A DNA stretch of 62,129 nucleotides from Tepidibacter mesophilus (GCF_002724055.1 NZ_BDQY01000021.1:1-62129), one strand, 5' to 3'; counted from the first letter of the stretch, positions 43,910 through 52,644 are shown. The notes: generated by a model not told the origin, from the letters alone. A program made the numbers and translations.

Positions 43910-44112
43910 AAAAATGAAGCTTATTAAAATACCGCTTATGTGTTAAATGTTTTTAATAAAACTAAGCATTATTTCTTATTGAATATCCTAAAAGTTCTAA
44001 ACTCCCGTTGGTCAGACAACGAACTTTCTTAACGGATATTCAAACGACTTAATACAAGTTTTATACAAAAACATTTAAATCATAAGCTAACATTTTAATA
44101 AGCTTCATTTTT
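43910..44112. repeat. Palindromic element R2, copy b (full length)
   Basis: Outer arms AAAAATGAAGCTTATTAAAA and their reverse complement bound a 203-bp element. Pairing continues inward with small gaps (GCTTATG/CATAAGC, TTAAATGTTTTT and ATAAAACT with complements), about 52 bp in all. The centre has CCTAAAAGTTCTAAACTCCC and CAACGAACTTTCTTAACGG, as in copy a. It lies after the second glucosidase gene. Confidence 0.8.
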
Positions 44113-44167
44113 AATATGGATTTTTAGAGTTATTATATATAAAAAAAATAGTTTCTTTAAAAGTATA

Positions 44168-44281
44168 TTATTCTATTAAATAACATAAATAAAAATAATA
44201 TAAAACTATTCCAATAAGTCCACAAATAAAAGAATATGCTACAAATAAATTTAATCTATCTTGAAAAGTTTTATTTTTCAT
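44168..44281 (-). CDS. 37-aa membrane micropeptide (second of a pair)
   Basis: The minus-strand frame MKNKTFQDRLNLF then AYSFICGLIGIVLYYFYLCY and a short LIE tail encodes one membrane helix with a basic N-terminal side. AAGGA lies 9 nt before the ATG. It starts 25 nt after the stop of the other micropeptide. I recognise no family. Similar single-helix peptides serve as toxins, transporter partners or kinase inhibitors; there is no basis for choosing. Confidence 0.6.
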   Translation of the reverse strand: MKNKTFQDRLNLFVAYSFICGLIGIVLYYFYLCYLIE

Positions 44282-44306
44282 AATCAAAATTCCTTAGTGG
44301 ATAATT

Positions 44307-44420
44307 TTACGGGTAAAAGCCCAATAGTCTTTGAATGACTAAAAGTACAGTTACAATGATAAATACTCCTATAAAAACTTTAATAAATGGATCACTAGAT
44401 TTGGAATTATTATTATTCAT
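44307..44420 (-). CDS. 37-aa membrane micropeptide (first of a pair)
   Basis: The frame encodes MNNNNSKSSDPF then KVFIGVFIIVTVLLVIQRLL and ends GFYP. It has a polar Asn/Ser start and one membrane helix. The ribosome site AGGAGG lies 5 nt before the ATG and is the best in the region, which supports real translation. It is too short for routine annotation. The next micropeptide follows in the same direction. Confidence 0.7.
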   Translation of the reverse strand: MNNNNSKSSDPFIKVFIGVFIIVTVLLVIQRLLGFYP

Positions 44421-44455
44421 TCAATCCTCCTTTTATAACTATATTTGTTAAATAA

Positions 44456-44468
44456 TAACATAATGTTA
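44456..44468. promoter_or_regulatory. Short palindrome upstream of the micropeptide pair
   Basis: TAACATAATGTTA is a perfect inverted repeat with one central base, 36 bp upstream of the first micropeptide start. It could be an operator. The region 44421-44649 otherwise holds only the two divergent upstream regions. Confidence 0.25.
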
Positions 44469-44649
44469 CTAGTTCTGCAAAGTTGATATAAATAGAGATT
44501 AAAGATTATATATATGAATTAAATCAGAAACATTATAGGTAACATATATCACCGAAAAAACATTTTATTAGTTATAAAATCAAGGTATATGAAATAAATG
44601 TAAATGATTATATTAATATTAAAATAAAAATGAAAGAGAGTGAGAATTT

Positions 44650-44988
44650 ATGGTAGAAAAAGTATATCATTACAGTACAGAAAATAATACAGCTGTTGAA
44701 AAAATTATTATGGATGATAATATCAATTATATTCATATGATTTTTAATAAGGAAGAAGGGCTACCTGAACATTATTCAAATTCGAATGTTTATATGACAG
44801 TTATTAAAGGAATATTGTCGATACGATTAGATGAACAGGAGATTCATGAATATAAAATGGGAGATATACTTCAAATTCCTTATAATACCAAGATGAATGT
44901 AAAGAATCTTCATGATGATGTTCTTGAACTAATTGTGATAAAAGCTCCAGCACCATCTAATTTTAGCAAAATAGATATTAAGAAATAA
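44650..44988 (+). CDS. Small cupin-domain protein
   Basis: The 112-aa protein is a single cupin beta-barrel: GLPEHYSNSNVYMTVIKGIL (first motif), a middle EYKMGDILQIPYNTKMNVKN (second motif) and LELIVIKAPAP. One His in the first motif is present (PEHYSNSNV) and the Glu/His pair is reduced, so metal binding is uncertain. Such proteins are often sugar or regulatory binding barrels. GAGAGTGAG precedes the ATG. It ends in a bidirectional terminator shared with add. Confidence 0.8.
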   Translation: MVEKVYHYSTENNTAVEKIIMDDNINYIHMIFNKEEGLPEHYSNSNVYMTVIKGILSIRLDEQEIHEYKMGDILQIPYNTKMNVKNLHDDVLELIVIKAPAPSNFSKIDIKK

Positions 44989-44996
44989 ATATTAAT

Positions 44997-45036
44997 AAGG
45001 GTTATTGAAATAGTCAAAATTTCAATAACCCTTATT
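44997..45036. terminator. Bidirectional terminator between cupin and add genes
   Basis: AAGGGTTATTGAAAT pairs fully with ATTTCAATAACCCTT, with A/T tracts on both sides. Confidence 0.85.
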
Positions 45037-46032
45037 TTATTCTACATACTTTCTCAACTTTTCCTTAACTTCATCAGATGCAAAAGATGCATCTACACTG
45101 TATAGATAAATTCTTTTGAAATCTTCTTCAGTTAAGTTTTTAATCCTACTTAATATTTCAAACTCTCTATCTAAATCTATATCAGATACAGTCATATTAT
45201 CTGTATTAATACTAATTCGTATATCATCATCTAAGAAATCTTTTATAGGATGTTCTTCGTATGCGTTAACTGCCTTTGTTTGAACGTTGCTAGTTGGGCA
45301 CATCTCAAGTGTAACACCCATATCCTTTAACATTTGATATGATTTAGCACAGTCTTTGGCAAACACTCCATGGCCAATTCTTTGAGCATGAAGCATCTCA
45401 ATAGATTTAAATACATTTTCACCAATTCCAGTCTCTCCAGCGTGAATTGTTATATTATATCCATAACTTTTAGCTAGGTCGAATGCTTCTTTAAACTTTT
45501 CAGGAAAATATAAGTTCTCACTACCTGCAAGATCAACTGCAACAACACCTTTTCCTAAAAATTTTTTACCTTCTTCTATTACGAATATAGCATCATCAGC
45601 ACTCATATGTCTCATACAGCATAGTATTACATTAGCTCTTACGTTAAACTTATTTTCACATTCATTTATGCCATCTAAAACACTTTGAACTATTTCATCA
45701 AATTTAAGTCCATTAGCCATGTGAAATAAAGGAGCAAACCTCATTTCTATATATTTTACATTATATTTTGAAACATCTTCAAGAAGCTCATATGTGATTC
45801 TTTTTATGTTTTCCTTTGTTTGCATAACTTTATTAGATATATCAAATGTAGCTAAATATTCATCTAAAGAGCGGCACTCTTTAGGGGCGGTTATATATTT
45901 TTTTATTTCGTTTATATCATAAGTTGGAATATCAATATTATCTTTATTAGCTATATCTAATATTGTACTAGGTCTAACACTACCATCAAGATGACAATGG
46001 AGCTCTATTTTAGGTGTCTTATTTAAATTCAT
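45037..46032 (-). CDS. add: Adenosine deaminase
   Basis: A start at ATG 46032 gives 331 aa; AAGGGG lies 8 nt upstream, while earlier GTG and ATG codons at 46041 and 46038 are too close to it. The metal-dependent deaminase fold shows IELHCHLDGSVRPSTI (zinc HxH), TIHAGETG (His and catalytic Glu), RIGHGVF and SINTDNMTVSD (zinc Asp). It converts adenosine and deoxyadenosine to inosine forms in purine salvage. It is monocistronic. Confidence 0.95.
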   Translation of the reverse strand: MNLNKTPKIELHCHLDGSVRPSTILDIANKDNIDIPTYDINEIKKYITAPKECRSLDEYLATFDISNKVMQTKENIKRITYELLEDVSKYNVKYIEMRFAPLFHMANGLKFDEIVQSVLDGINECENKFNVRANVILCCMRHMSADDAIFVIEEGKKFLGKGVVAVDLAGSENLYFPEKFKEAFDLAKSYGYNITIHAGETGIGENVFKSIEMLHAQRIGHGVFAKDCAKSYQMLKDMGVTLEMCPTSNVQTKAVNAYEEHPIKDFLDDDIRISINTDNMTVSDIDLDREFEILSRIKNLTEEDFKRIYLYSVDASFASDEVKEKLRKYVE

Positions 46033-46193
46033 CAACATCACCCCTTAACTATATTAAAAGATATTGTACCATAGGAATCGGTTTCATACTATGTTTTTTT
46101 GAAAGAAAAATATAAAATCCATACATGTATTACCATAAATATACAAATAGTGTATAATATTCATATGATATAAATTAAGAAAGAGTGATTTTA

Positions 46194-46940
46194 ATGTATG
46201 AAATGAATGATAATACTAATTTTATTAACGATATAGTTTTAGATACAATGGGAAATATATCATTATTAGCTGGAATAAACATTATAATTATTGTATTAAA
46301 ACTTTTGTTTTGGATATTTACAATTGTTTATGTATATAAAGATAGCAAGAGTAAGGGACTAGATACTATACTTTGGACTATAACGACTATATTTGTTCCA
46401 TATCATTTAGGGTTTCTTGTATATCTGATAATTAGTCATAATAATAGATTTTACAATGAAGTGGAGTATAATTCACAAAATAAAAATACGCCTAAAAGTA
46501 TAAAAATTGATAAAAGAATAGTAAAAAAAATATTGGTTATATTTGTTTTAATTATAGTACTAGTTGGAGGATCATTATTAACAGTCAAGATGGTACATAA
46601 AGGAATTAATAGTTATAAAAAAGCTGTTAATGGTGAAGTTATTAAGACAGAGGATTCATTTAAGAGTAGTTACTCAAATTTTAATTCGAGTGAAGAAACT
46701 GAAATAAGGTATCATCAGGATGGAAATTTAAAAATAGATTATTCATCCAAGGTTAAAAAAGGATCTTTGAGAATAGGACTTTATAAATACAATGGAGAGC
46801 CAGTTGAAATATTTAAAACAAATAAAAAATCTAGTATAGTTATACCTATTAAGAAAAATACTATATATAGACTTATTGCAACTGGGGAAAATACCAAAGG
46901 GGATTATGAAGTTGATTGGGAATTTGAACCTGAGGAATAA
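46194..46940 (+). CDS. Membrane protein of unknown function with C-terminal extracellular domain
   Basis: A start at ATG 46194 (248 aa) is preferred over a GTG nine bases earlier, which lies in the AAGAAAGAG ribosome site. Helices at about residues 24-48, 57-82 and 112-132 anchor it. The second helix contains FVPYHLGFLVYLII as in phospholipase-D-N-like membrane segments. The rest (about 133-248) is likely outside and beta-rich (LKIDYSSKVKKGSLRIGLYK). I recognise no catalytic motif. A terminator follows. Confidence 0.8.
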   Translation: MYEMNDNTNFINDIVLDTMGNISLLAGINIIIIVLKLLFWIFTIVYVYKDSKSKGLDTILWTITTIFVPYHLGFLVYLIISHNNRFYNEVEYNSQNKNTPKSIKIDKRIVKKILVIFVLIIVLVGGSLLTVKMVHKGINSYKKAVNGEVIKTEDSFKSSYSNFNSSEETEIRYHQDGNLKIDYSSKVKKGSLRIGLYKYNGEPVEIFKTNKKSSIVIPIKKNTIYRLIATGENTKGDYEVDWEFEPEE

Positions 46941-46951
46941 TAGTAGATTAG

Positions 46952-46984
46952 ATGCCATGGCTTTTATTAAAGCCATGGCATTTA
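46952..46984 (+). terminator. Terminator after the membrane-protein gene
   Basis: ATGCCATGGCTTT pairs with AAAGCCATGGCAT around TATT and is followed by T3. Confidence 0.85.
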
Positions 46985-47080
46985 TTATATAATTTTATTA
47001 TAAATAAAAAAATTCAAATAAAAGTGTCATTTTTTTTTATGCAGTGGTGTTTATATATATGAGAGCAGGAGGTGATTGAG

Positions 47081-47608
47081 ATTTTTAGGATCCTAAGAAA
47101 AAAACAAATAAAAGAAGAAGAATTTCAAATGAACTACGAAAAATATTATTCCGTAGTATACAAACAAGTATATTATTTGTTAGGAAGCAATGAACTATCA
47201 GAGGATATAACACAAGAAGTATTTATAAAATACTATAACACAAAAGAGGATATAGAGTTTGTAGGAGCCTGGCTATCTAAAGTGGCTACTAATTTAGCGC
47301 TTAATCACATAAGAGGAGAAAAAAGAAGATTAAAAAGAGAAGAAAATATGTTGGAAGATGTAAACAATATATTTAGTATAGAGGATGAGATATTTAGAAA
47401 TGAACAAATAAAATCAGTGAGAAATATTTTATCCAGTCTTTCGAATGAACAAAGTACATGTCTTATTTTAAAATTTTCAGGATACTCTTATGAAGAAATA
47501 CACAATGCAACTGATATTCCTAAAAATAATATAAGCCAGATTATAGCACGAGGAAAGAAAAAGTTTTTAGAACTATATAAAGGAGAGGGTGGTTTAAATG
47601 TGCTATGA
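47081..47608 (+). CDS. Sigma-70 family (ECF-type) RNA polymerase sigma factor, probable ATT start
   Basis: The 176-aa protein has sigma region 2 (YEKYYSVVYKQVYYLLGSNE, LSEDITQEVFIKYY, AWLSKVATNLALNHIRG) and region 4 (LSNEQSTCLILKFSGYSYEE, then NISQIIARGKKKF). AGGAGGTGAT (47067-47076) is a complete match to the anti-Shine-Dalgarno. The only in-frame codon at the right spacing is ATT at 47081. The in-frame GTG at 47072 lies inside the ribosome site, and the next ATG, at 47129, would cut off the first part of region 2. Its stop is overlapped by the anti-sigma gene, so the two are coupled. Confidence 0.85.
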   Translation: MFRILRKKQIKEEEFQMNYEKYYSVVYKQVYYLLGSNELSEDITQEVFIKYYNTKEDIEFVGAWLSKVATNLALNHIRGEKRRLKREENMLEDVNNIFSIEDEIFRNEQIKSVRNILSSLSNEQSTCLILKFSGYSYEEIHNATDIPKNNISQIIARGKKKFLELYKGEGGLNVL

Positions 47609-48701
47609 AGAAAAAGTGCTTCAACAAATAATAGATAATAGCTACGAAGGAGATTTAGATGAAGCATTAAAACATATAAATTCTTGCCCGAAATGTAAAG
47701 ACGTATACTCTATATTAAATCGCCAAGATAAATCAATACAAAATTTATTAAATAAAGACTTAGAAATACCATTAAGACCAAATTTAAATATACAAAAAAG
47801 GAGAGTTATAAATATGAATAAAAATATGAGAAGATGGACGGGTGTAGCTGCAGGAATAGTTGTTTGCGCTGGATTAGTATTTGCAGAGCCTGTTAGAGGA
47901 ATGGCAGAGGATTTATTAAAGATTTTTAGAGTTGAAGAAGTCAAAAGTGTTGCTATTAGTCAGCAAGATTTACAAGAAATTCAAGCATTATTTGATAAAG
48001 GTACCGGTGAACTTGAAATAGGGGAAATAGGAAATATAAGTTTGAATTCAAAAGAAAAAGCACTTCCAGCTTTAGAAAATCCAACGGAAGATATAATTAA
48101 AAAAGAATTAAAAATAGAAAATATAATTAAAGCACCTGAAAATTTTAAATATGAATATGTAAATAAAATTCCAGCATCAAATATAAATATAAAATTAGAT
48201 GTAGATAAAGCTAATGATCTATTAGCTTATTTAGGAGAGGATACCAAGCTTCCAAAATCTTTAGACCAGAAGAACTTCAATATTAGTTTTGAAGACTCTA
48301 TATCATACACAATGAATAAAAAAGAACAAGGTGATAAAAAAGGAAGAGAAAATTATATAGAAGTCTTACAAATGGAAACACCTGAGTTTACAATGCCAAA
48401 AGATGTAGATGAAAAAGATTTAATAAAAACAGTAATTACTATGAAAATTTTACCTGAGAATTTAAAAAGACAATTCGCAGCTATAGATAAGTTAGAATCT
48501 ACACTTGTAATACCATATAATCCAGAAGCTCAAATAAAGAAAGATATACGTGTTAATGGGCAAAATGCTGTATTGATAAAAAATAAAGATGAATCTTACT
48601 CTCATATAGGTATATTTTTTAATAATGAAGGAAATACGTATATAATAAACAGTGATTGTACAGAAAAAGAAGTAATACAAGCAGTTGAGGAGATGTTTTA
48701 A
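47598..48701 (+). CDS. Membrane anti-sigma factor with zinc-finger-like start
   Basis: The 367-aa protein begins with a zf-HC2-like segment, His26-x3-Cys30-x2-Cys33 in HINSCPKC, the ZAS metal site of many anti-sigma factors. A single membrane helix (about residues 80-96) follows. The extracytoplasmic part of about 270 residues is likely the sensor; I recognise no domain in it. The gene overlaps the sigma gene by 11 bp. The ABC ATPase starts 2 bp after its stop, so four genes form one operon. Confidence 0.88.
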   Translation: MCYEEKVLQQIIDNSYEGDLDEALKHINSCPKCKDVYSILNRQDKSIQNLLNKDLEIPLRPNLNIQKRRVINMNKNMRRWTGVAAGIVVCAGLVFAEPVRGMAEDLLKIFRVEEVKSVAISQQDLQEIQALFDKGTGELEIGEIGNISLNSKEKALPALENPTEDIIKKELKIENIIKAPENFKYEYVNKIPASNINIKLDVDKANDLLAYLGEDTKLPKSLDQKNFNISFEDSISYTMNKKEQGDKKGRENYIEVLQMETPEFTMPKDVDEKDLIKTVITMKILPENLKRQFAAIDKLESTLVIPYNPEAQIKKDIRVNGQNAVLIKNKDESYSHIGIFFNNEGNTYIINSDCTEKEVIQAVEEMF

Positions 48702-48703
48702 TT

Positions 48704-49603
48704 ATGGTTATACAAACTGATGGTTTGACTAAACAATTTAATGGAAAAGGTGGTTTTGCTAATATCTCCCTCTCGGTAAGAGAGGGGGAAGTTTTTAGTT
48801 TTCTTGGAAAAAATGGTGCCGGAAAAAGTACATTTGTAAGAACACTTCTTGGAATACTTTATCCAACATCAGGAGAGGCTACAATTCTTGGGGAAAAAAT
48901 AGGGAATGTAGAAATTAGAAAGCAAATAGGATATCTACCAGAACTTTTTCAGTATCAAAATTGGCTTACAGGATATGAACTTTTATTCAATCATGGGCTT
49001 TTATACAAGATGGATAGGCAAGACATAAAAAAGAGAATAGAAGAGGTTCTTTTAACAATAGGACTTAAAGGGCATGAAAATAAAAAGTTGAAAGAATACA
49101 GTAAGGGCATGAAACAAAGGGTAGGACTTGGTTGTGCTATCCTTTCAAATCCTAAAATACTCTTTTTAGATGAACCTACAAGTGCTCTAGATCCTGTTGG
49201 AAGAAAACAGGTTCGTGATATTATATGCAATCTAAAGAATCAAGGAAAGACAATATTTTTAAATACTCACTTATTAAGTGAAGTTGAAATGATATCAGAT
49301 AGAGTTGCTATTTTAGATAAAGGTCAGATGAAAAAAATAGGAACTATGAATGAATTAACAAATTCACCAGTAATCGTTTCATTAGAAAATATAAATGATG
49401 ATATGATAAGTGAATTAAAGAAGTTTGATCCTATGATTAATATATTAAGTAATAATATGGAAATACATGTTGATGATCAAACTATTCCAAATGTTGTAAG
49501 TACAATAGTCAAAAATGATGGATTAATATATATGATAAAAAGAAAAGAAAATGTACTTGAAGAATTATTTATAAATACAGTGGGAGAGGTGGACGAAAGA
49601 TGA
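48704..49603 (+). CDS. ABC exporter ATPase
   Basis: The 299-aa ATPase has Walker A FLGKNGAGKSTFV, signature EYSKGMKQRVGLGCAILS, Walker B ILFLDEPTSALDPVG and switch His in FLNTHLLSE. The type matches exporters of antibiotics, peptides or lipids (CcmA/YhaQ-like). A perfect CCCTCTC/GAGAGGG hairpin occurs inside the gene near 48767-48786. The next gene encodes its membrane partner and overlaps by 4 bp. Confidence 0.93.
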   Translation: MVIQTDGLTKQFNGKGGFANISLSVREGEVFSFLGKNGAGKSTFVRTLLGILYPTSGEATILGEKIGNVEIRKQIGYLPELFQYQNWLTGYELLFNHGLLYKMDRQDIKKRIEEVLLTIGLKGHENKKLKEYSKGMKQRVGLGCAILSNPKILFLDEPTSALDPVGRKQVRDIICNLKNQGKTIFLNTHLLSEVEMISDRVAILDKGQMKKIGTMNELTNSPVIVSLENINDDMISELKKFDPMINILSNNMEIHVDDQTIPNVVSTIVKNDGLIYMIKRKENVLEELFINTVGEVDER

Positions 49604-50451
49604 GTACAATAATAAGGCTTACTTTTATTGAAATAAGAAAGAAAAAAATACTATATTTAACTCTCGCACTTACATTTGCTTTTTTGATATTATATGGAAC
49701 TGCCTTAAATTTTGCATACGACTCGTTAGAATTACAAGAACCTTTTATAAGAGCTACTATATCAAGTCAGTTAATGTCTATGGGAATTTATGCAATGATA
49801 TTTATAATATCATTTTTATCTATTTTTTCAAGTGTTGGAGCTATTTCATCTGAGATAGAAAATGGTACATATGATTCTATACTAACAAAGCCAATAAAAA
49901 GGTATGAAATAGTTTTTGGTAAATTAATAGGGATATTATTAATACTTATACCTTATATGACTTTCTTTTACTTGAGTATAATAGGGTTGAATATATTCTT
50001 TGGAAAAGGACTTATAGTCAATCTAGCATTTAAGTCTGTATTCAATTCATTATTAACACTATATATTTTACCAATATTACTTACTTCAATAGGAATATTT
50101 TTCAGCTGTTCTATGTCAACAATGGCGTCTGGAATTATGTTAGTTATAATGTATTTTTGTGCTATGATAGGTGGATTTTTAGAACAAATATCTGTAGCTA
50201 TTTCTATTGAAGCTACAAAACAAGCTTTAAGCAACATAGGTATTATAACTAGCCTTATTATGCCGTCTGATGTAATTTATAGAAAAGCTTCTTCACTTTT
50301 ATTCACTACATCATCTGGATTAAATCTAAGCATCAGTAGTTTTATGGGAACGAATAATCAACCAAGCGCTGCTATGATGTTTTATATTGTAGTTTATATA
50401 TTAGCTATGATTATACTAGCTGTTAGAAAATTTCAAAGAAGAGATTTATAG
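49600..50451 (+). CDS. ABC exporter membrane subunit (ABC-2 type)
   Basis: The 283-aa protein has about six helices: a long first one (YLTLALTFAFLILYGTAL), then pairs between residues 60-85, 100-125, 140-165 and 170-190, and a last near 260. EIENGTYDSILTKPIKRYEI is the ABC-2 loop seen in NosY/GldF-like permeases. Its ATG overlaps the ATPase stop. It closes the sigma/anti-sigma/ABC operon, which suggests a stress-induced export or envelope-repair unit. Confidence 0.9.
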   Translation: MSTIIRLTFIEIRKKKILYLTLALTFAFLILYGTALNFAYDSLELQEPFIRATISSQLMSMGIYAMIFIISFLSIFSSVGAISSEIENGTYDSILTKPIKRYEIVFGKLIGILLILIPYMTFFYLSIIGLNIFFGKGLIVNLAFKSVFNSLLTLYILPILLTSIGIFFSCSMSTMASGIMLVIMYFCAMIGGFLEQISVAISIEATKQALSNIGIITSLIMPSDVIYRKASSLLFTTSSGLNLSISSFMGTNNQPSAAMMFYIVVYILAMIILAVRKFQRRDL

Positions 50452-50488
50452 AAGTGTTTTGTATTTAGTAAGTCTATATATTTAATTG

Positions 50489-50574
50489 AAAATGAGGGTA
50501 ATTAAAATAACGCTACTTAATTAATATTTTTATATAATCAAAAAGTAGCTAACATTTTGATTAGCCTCATTTTT
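50489..50574. repeat. Palindromic element R2, copy c (internally deleted)
   Basis: The arms AAAATGAGGGTAATTAAAAT and the complement of AATGAGGCTAATCAAAAT bound an 86-bp palindrome with the CGCTACTT/AAGTAGCT inner arm. The central AAGTTCTAAACTC part of copies a and b is gone. This is the pattern of a full element and a deletion derivative. It follows the ABC permease gene. Confidence 0.65.
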
Positions 50575-50708
50575 GCGTTCGGTTGTTTAAAACTTTTAAT
50601 TATGGAAATATATAAATAATATGCATTCTATTTTGATAAATATAATGAAGATTTATAAAAATAGAACTATAATAGAGATAAAGTGAAAATTAAGAAAGAA
50701 GGGATTGG

Positions 50709-52436
50709 ATGATAAGAGAATTCATCAAGTATTACAAACCTCATCGAGCTTTATTTATACTCGATTTCACATGTGCATTTATAATGTCTTTAATGGACCT
50801 TGTATTTCCAGTATTTACAAAAAAAATAATAGACGATTTATTGCCAAGTGGAAACATGCAAAAGATTATTTACTTTGGAATAATACTATTAATGTTGTAT
50901 ATAATAAGAGCCATACTTCAGTTTGTAATAGACTACTGGGGACATACTCTAGGAGTTAGAATAGAGTACGATATGAGAAGAAAATTGTTTAAGCATATAA
51001 ATAATCTCTCATTTTCTTACTTTGACAACGTAAAGACTGGACAGATAATGTCAAGACTTGTAAATGATTTAAACCAAATATCAGAACTTGCACATCATGG
51101 ACCTGAGGATTTATTTATAGCATTCGTTACATTTTTAGGATCATTCTTTATAATGCTTACACTAAATGTGAAAATGACTTTAGTGATATTCTCTATAATG
51201 CCTATAATGCTTACATTCGCAATTATTAAAAATAGAGAGCTAAAAAAATCATTTAGAGACTTAAGGGTTAAGATTGGAGATATAAATTCTCAGGCGGAGG
51301 ATTCTATATCGGGAATAAGAGTTGTAAAAGCTTTTAACAACGAAGATTATGAAGAAGATAAATTTGATATAGGTAATAACAGTTTTAAAGAGACAAAACA
51401 AAAATCATACAAGGTATTGGGGCAATTTTTCAGTGGTATAACATTTTTCTCTAATATTATAAATCTTGTAGTACTAATGTATGGATCGTATCTTATATAC
51501 AATAATGAATTTACGATAGGTGATTTAATAGGATTTTTATTATATGTATCTATGTTTTTACAACCTATAAGAAAGATAACTACGTTAATAGAAAATTATC
51601 AAAGAGGTATGGCGGGATTTGAAAGATTCATTCAGGTTATGGAAATACAACCTGAAATTCAAGATAAGGAAGATTCAATAAATGTTGATAAATTAAAAGG
51701 AGATATAGAATTTGAAGATGTAGAATTTGGATACAATAATAATAAGAGTATACTTACAGGAATAAGCATGAATGTTAAATCTGGTCAAACTATAGCTATA
51801 GTAGGGCCTTCTGGTGCTGGTAAGACTACTCTTTTAAGGTTAATACCTAGATTTTATGAGGTAACTAATGGAGATATAAAGATAGATTCAATAAATATAA
51901 AGGATATGAAGATAAGTGATTTAAGAAAAAATATAGGGGTTGTAGAACAAGATGTATTCTTATTTTCAGGTACTATAAAGGAAAATATACTTTATGGAAA
52001 ACAAGATGCAACAGATGAAGAGATAATAGAAGCTGCTAAAAATGCTAATGCACATGAATTTATATCATCTCTTGAACATGGATATGATACCTACATAGGA
52101 CAAAGAGGAGTCAAATTATCTGGAGGGCAAAAACAAAGAATTGCTATAACTAGAATATTTCTTAAAAACCCACCTATACTGATATTAGACGAAGCAACAT
52201 CTGCACTTGATACTCAAACAGAAAGAATTATTCAAAAATCTTTATACGATCTTTCTAAAAATAGAACTACTTTAGTAATAGCTCATAGGCTTACGACTAT
52301 TAAAAATGCAGATAAGATAATAGTTCTTACTAATGATGGGATAACAGAATGTGGAAGTCATGAAGAACTTATAGACCAAGAGGGAATTTATAGTGATCTT
52401 TATAAACTACAGTTTGAAGATATATATGAATATTAA
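50709..52436 (+). CDS. ABC exporter, fused permease-ATPase
   Basis: The 575-aa half-transporter has six N-terminal helices (residues about 18-300) and a C-terminal ATPase. Walker A is VGPSGAGKTTLLR, the signature is LSGGQKQRIAITR, Walker B is ILILDEATSALD and the switch His is in VIAHRLTT. It is of the MsbA/LmrA/BmrA type and should work as a homodimer to export lipids or drugs. GAAGGG precedes the ATG. It stands alone 258 bp after the other ABC pair. Confidence 0.93.
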   Translation: MIREFIKYYKPHRALFILDFTCAFIMSLMDLVFPVFTKKIIDDLLPSGNMQKIIYFGIILLMLYIIRAILQFVIDYWGHTLGVRIEYDMRRKLFKHINNLSFSYFDNVKTGQIMSRLVNDLNQISELAHHGPEDLFIAFVTFLGSFFIMLTLNVKMTLVIFSIMPIMLTFAIIKNRELKKSFRDLRVKIGDINSQAEDSISGIRVVKAFNNEDYEEDKFDIGNNSFKETKQKSYKVLGQFFSGITFFSNIINLVVLMYGSYLIYNNEFTIGDLIGFLLYVSMFLQPIRKITTLIENYQRGMAGFERFIQVMEIQPEIQDKEDSINVDKLKGDIEFEDVEFGYNNNKSILTGISMNVKSGQTIAIVGPSGAGKTTLLRLIPRFYEVTNGDIKIDSINIKDMKISDLRKNIGVVEQDVFLFSGTIKENILYGKQDATDEEIIEAAKNANAHEFISSLEHGYDTYIGQRGVKLSGGQKQRIAITRIFLKNPPILILDEATSALDTQTERIIQKSLYDLSKNRTTLVIAHRLTTIKNADKIIVLTNDGITECGSHEELIDQEGIYSDLYKLQFEDIYEY

Positions 52437-52644
52437 CAGTAGACAGAAAGTCCTTTGATTTAACTTTTAATTATAATTGTTCCCCACCACAGAGTAATAT
52501 AAAGTAACAGCAAAATGACTGCTCTTCTTTAGAAGGTATAGAACTAAAGAAGAAGTTTCTTGAATTAGACAAGAGTATTTAGTGGAATGTTTTACCCCCC
52601 TTTCAAATAAAATAAATTAAGAATATGAAAACCGGGGGGATAAC
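52437..52644 (+). other. Intergenic leader with a hairpin, before the GH26 gene
   Basis: The clearest structure is CTTCTTTAG paired with CTAAAGAAG (52524-52552). The order CTTCTT, AGAAC, TAA and TTCTTGAATTAG recalls the R3 element but the match is loose. There is a run CCCCCCTTT and the ribosome site GGGGGGA ahead of TTG 52645. No ORF is seen. Confidence 0.4.

Noticed and set aside
43899-44649. Possible full gene between the second glucosidase and the cupin gene
   Set aside because: Only the R2 palindrome and two 37-codon frames are found; no longer frame exists on either strand.
48767-48786. CCCTCTC/GAGAGGG hairpin inside the ABC ATPase gene as a regulatory site
   Set aside because: It is within conserved coding sequence just before the Walker A region and is short; it is probably a coincidence of codon choice.
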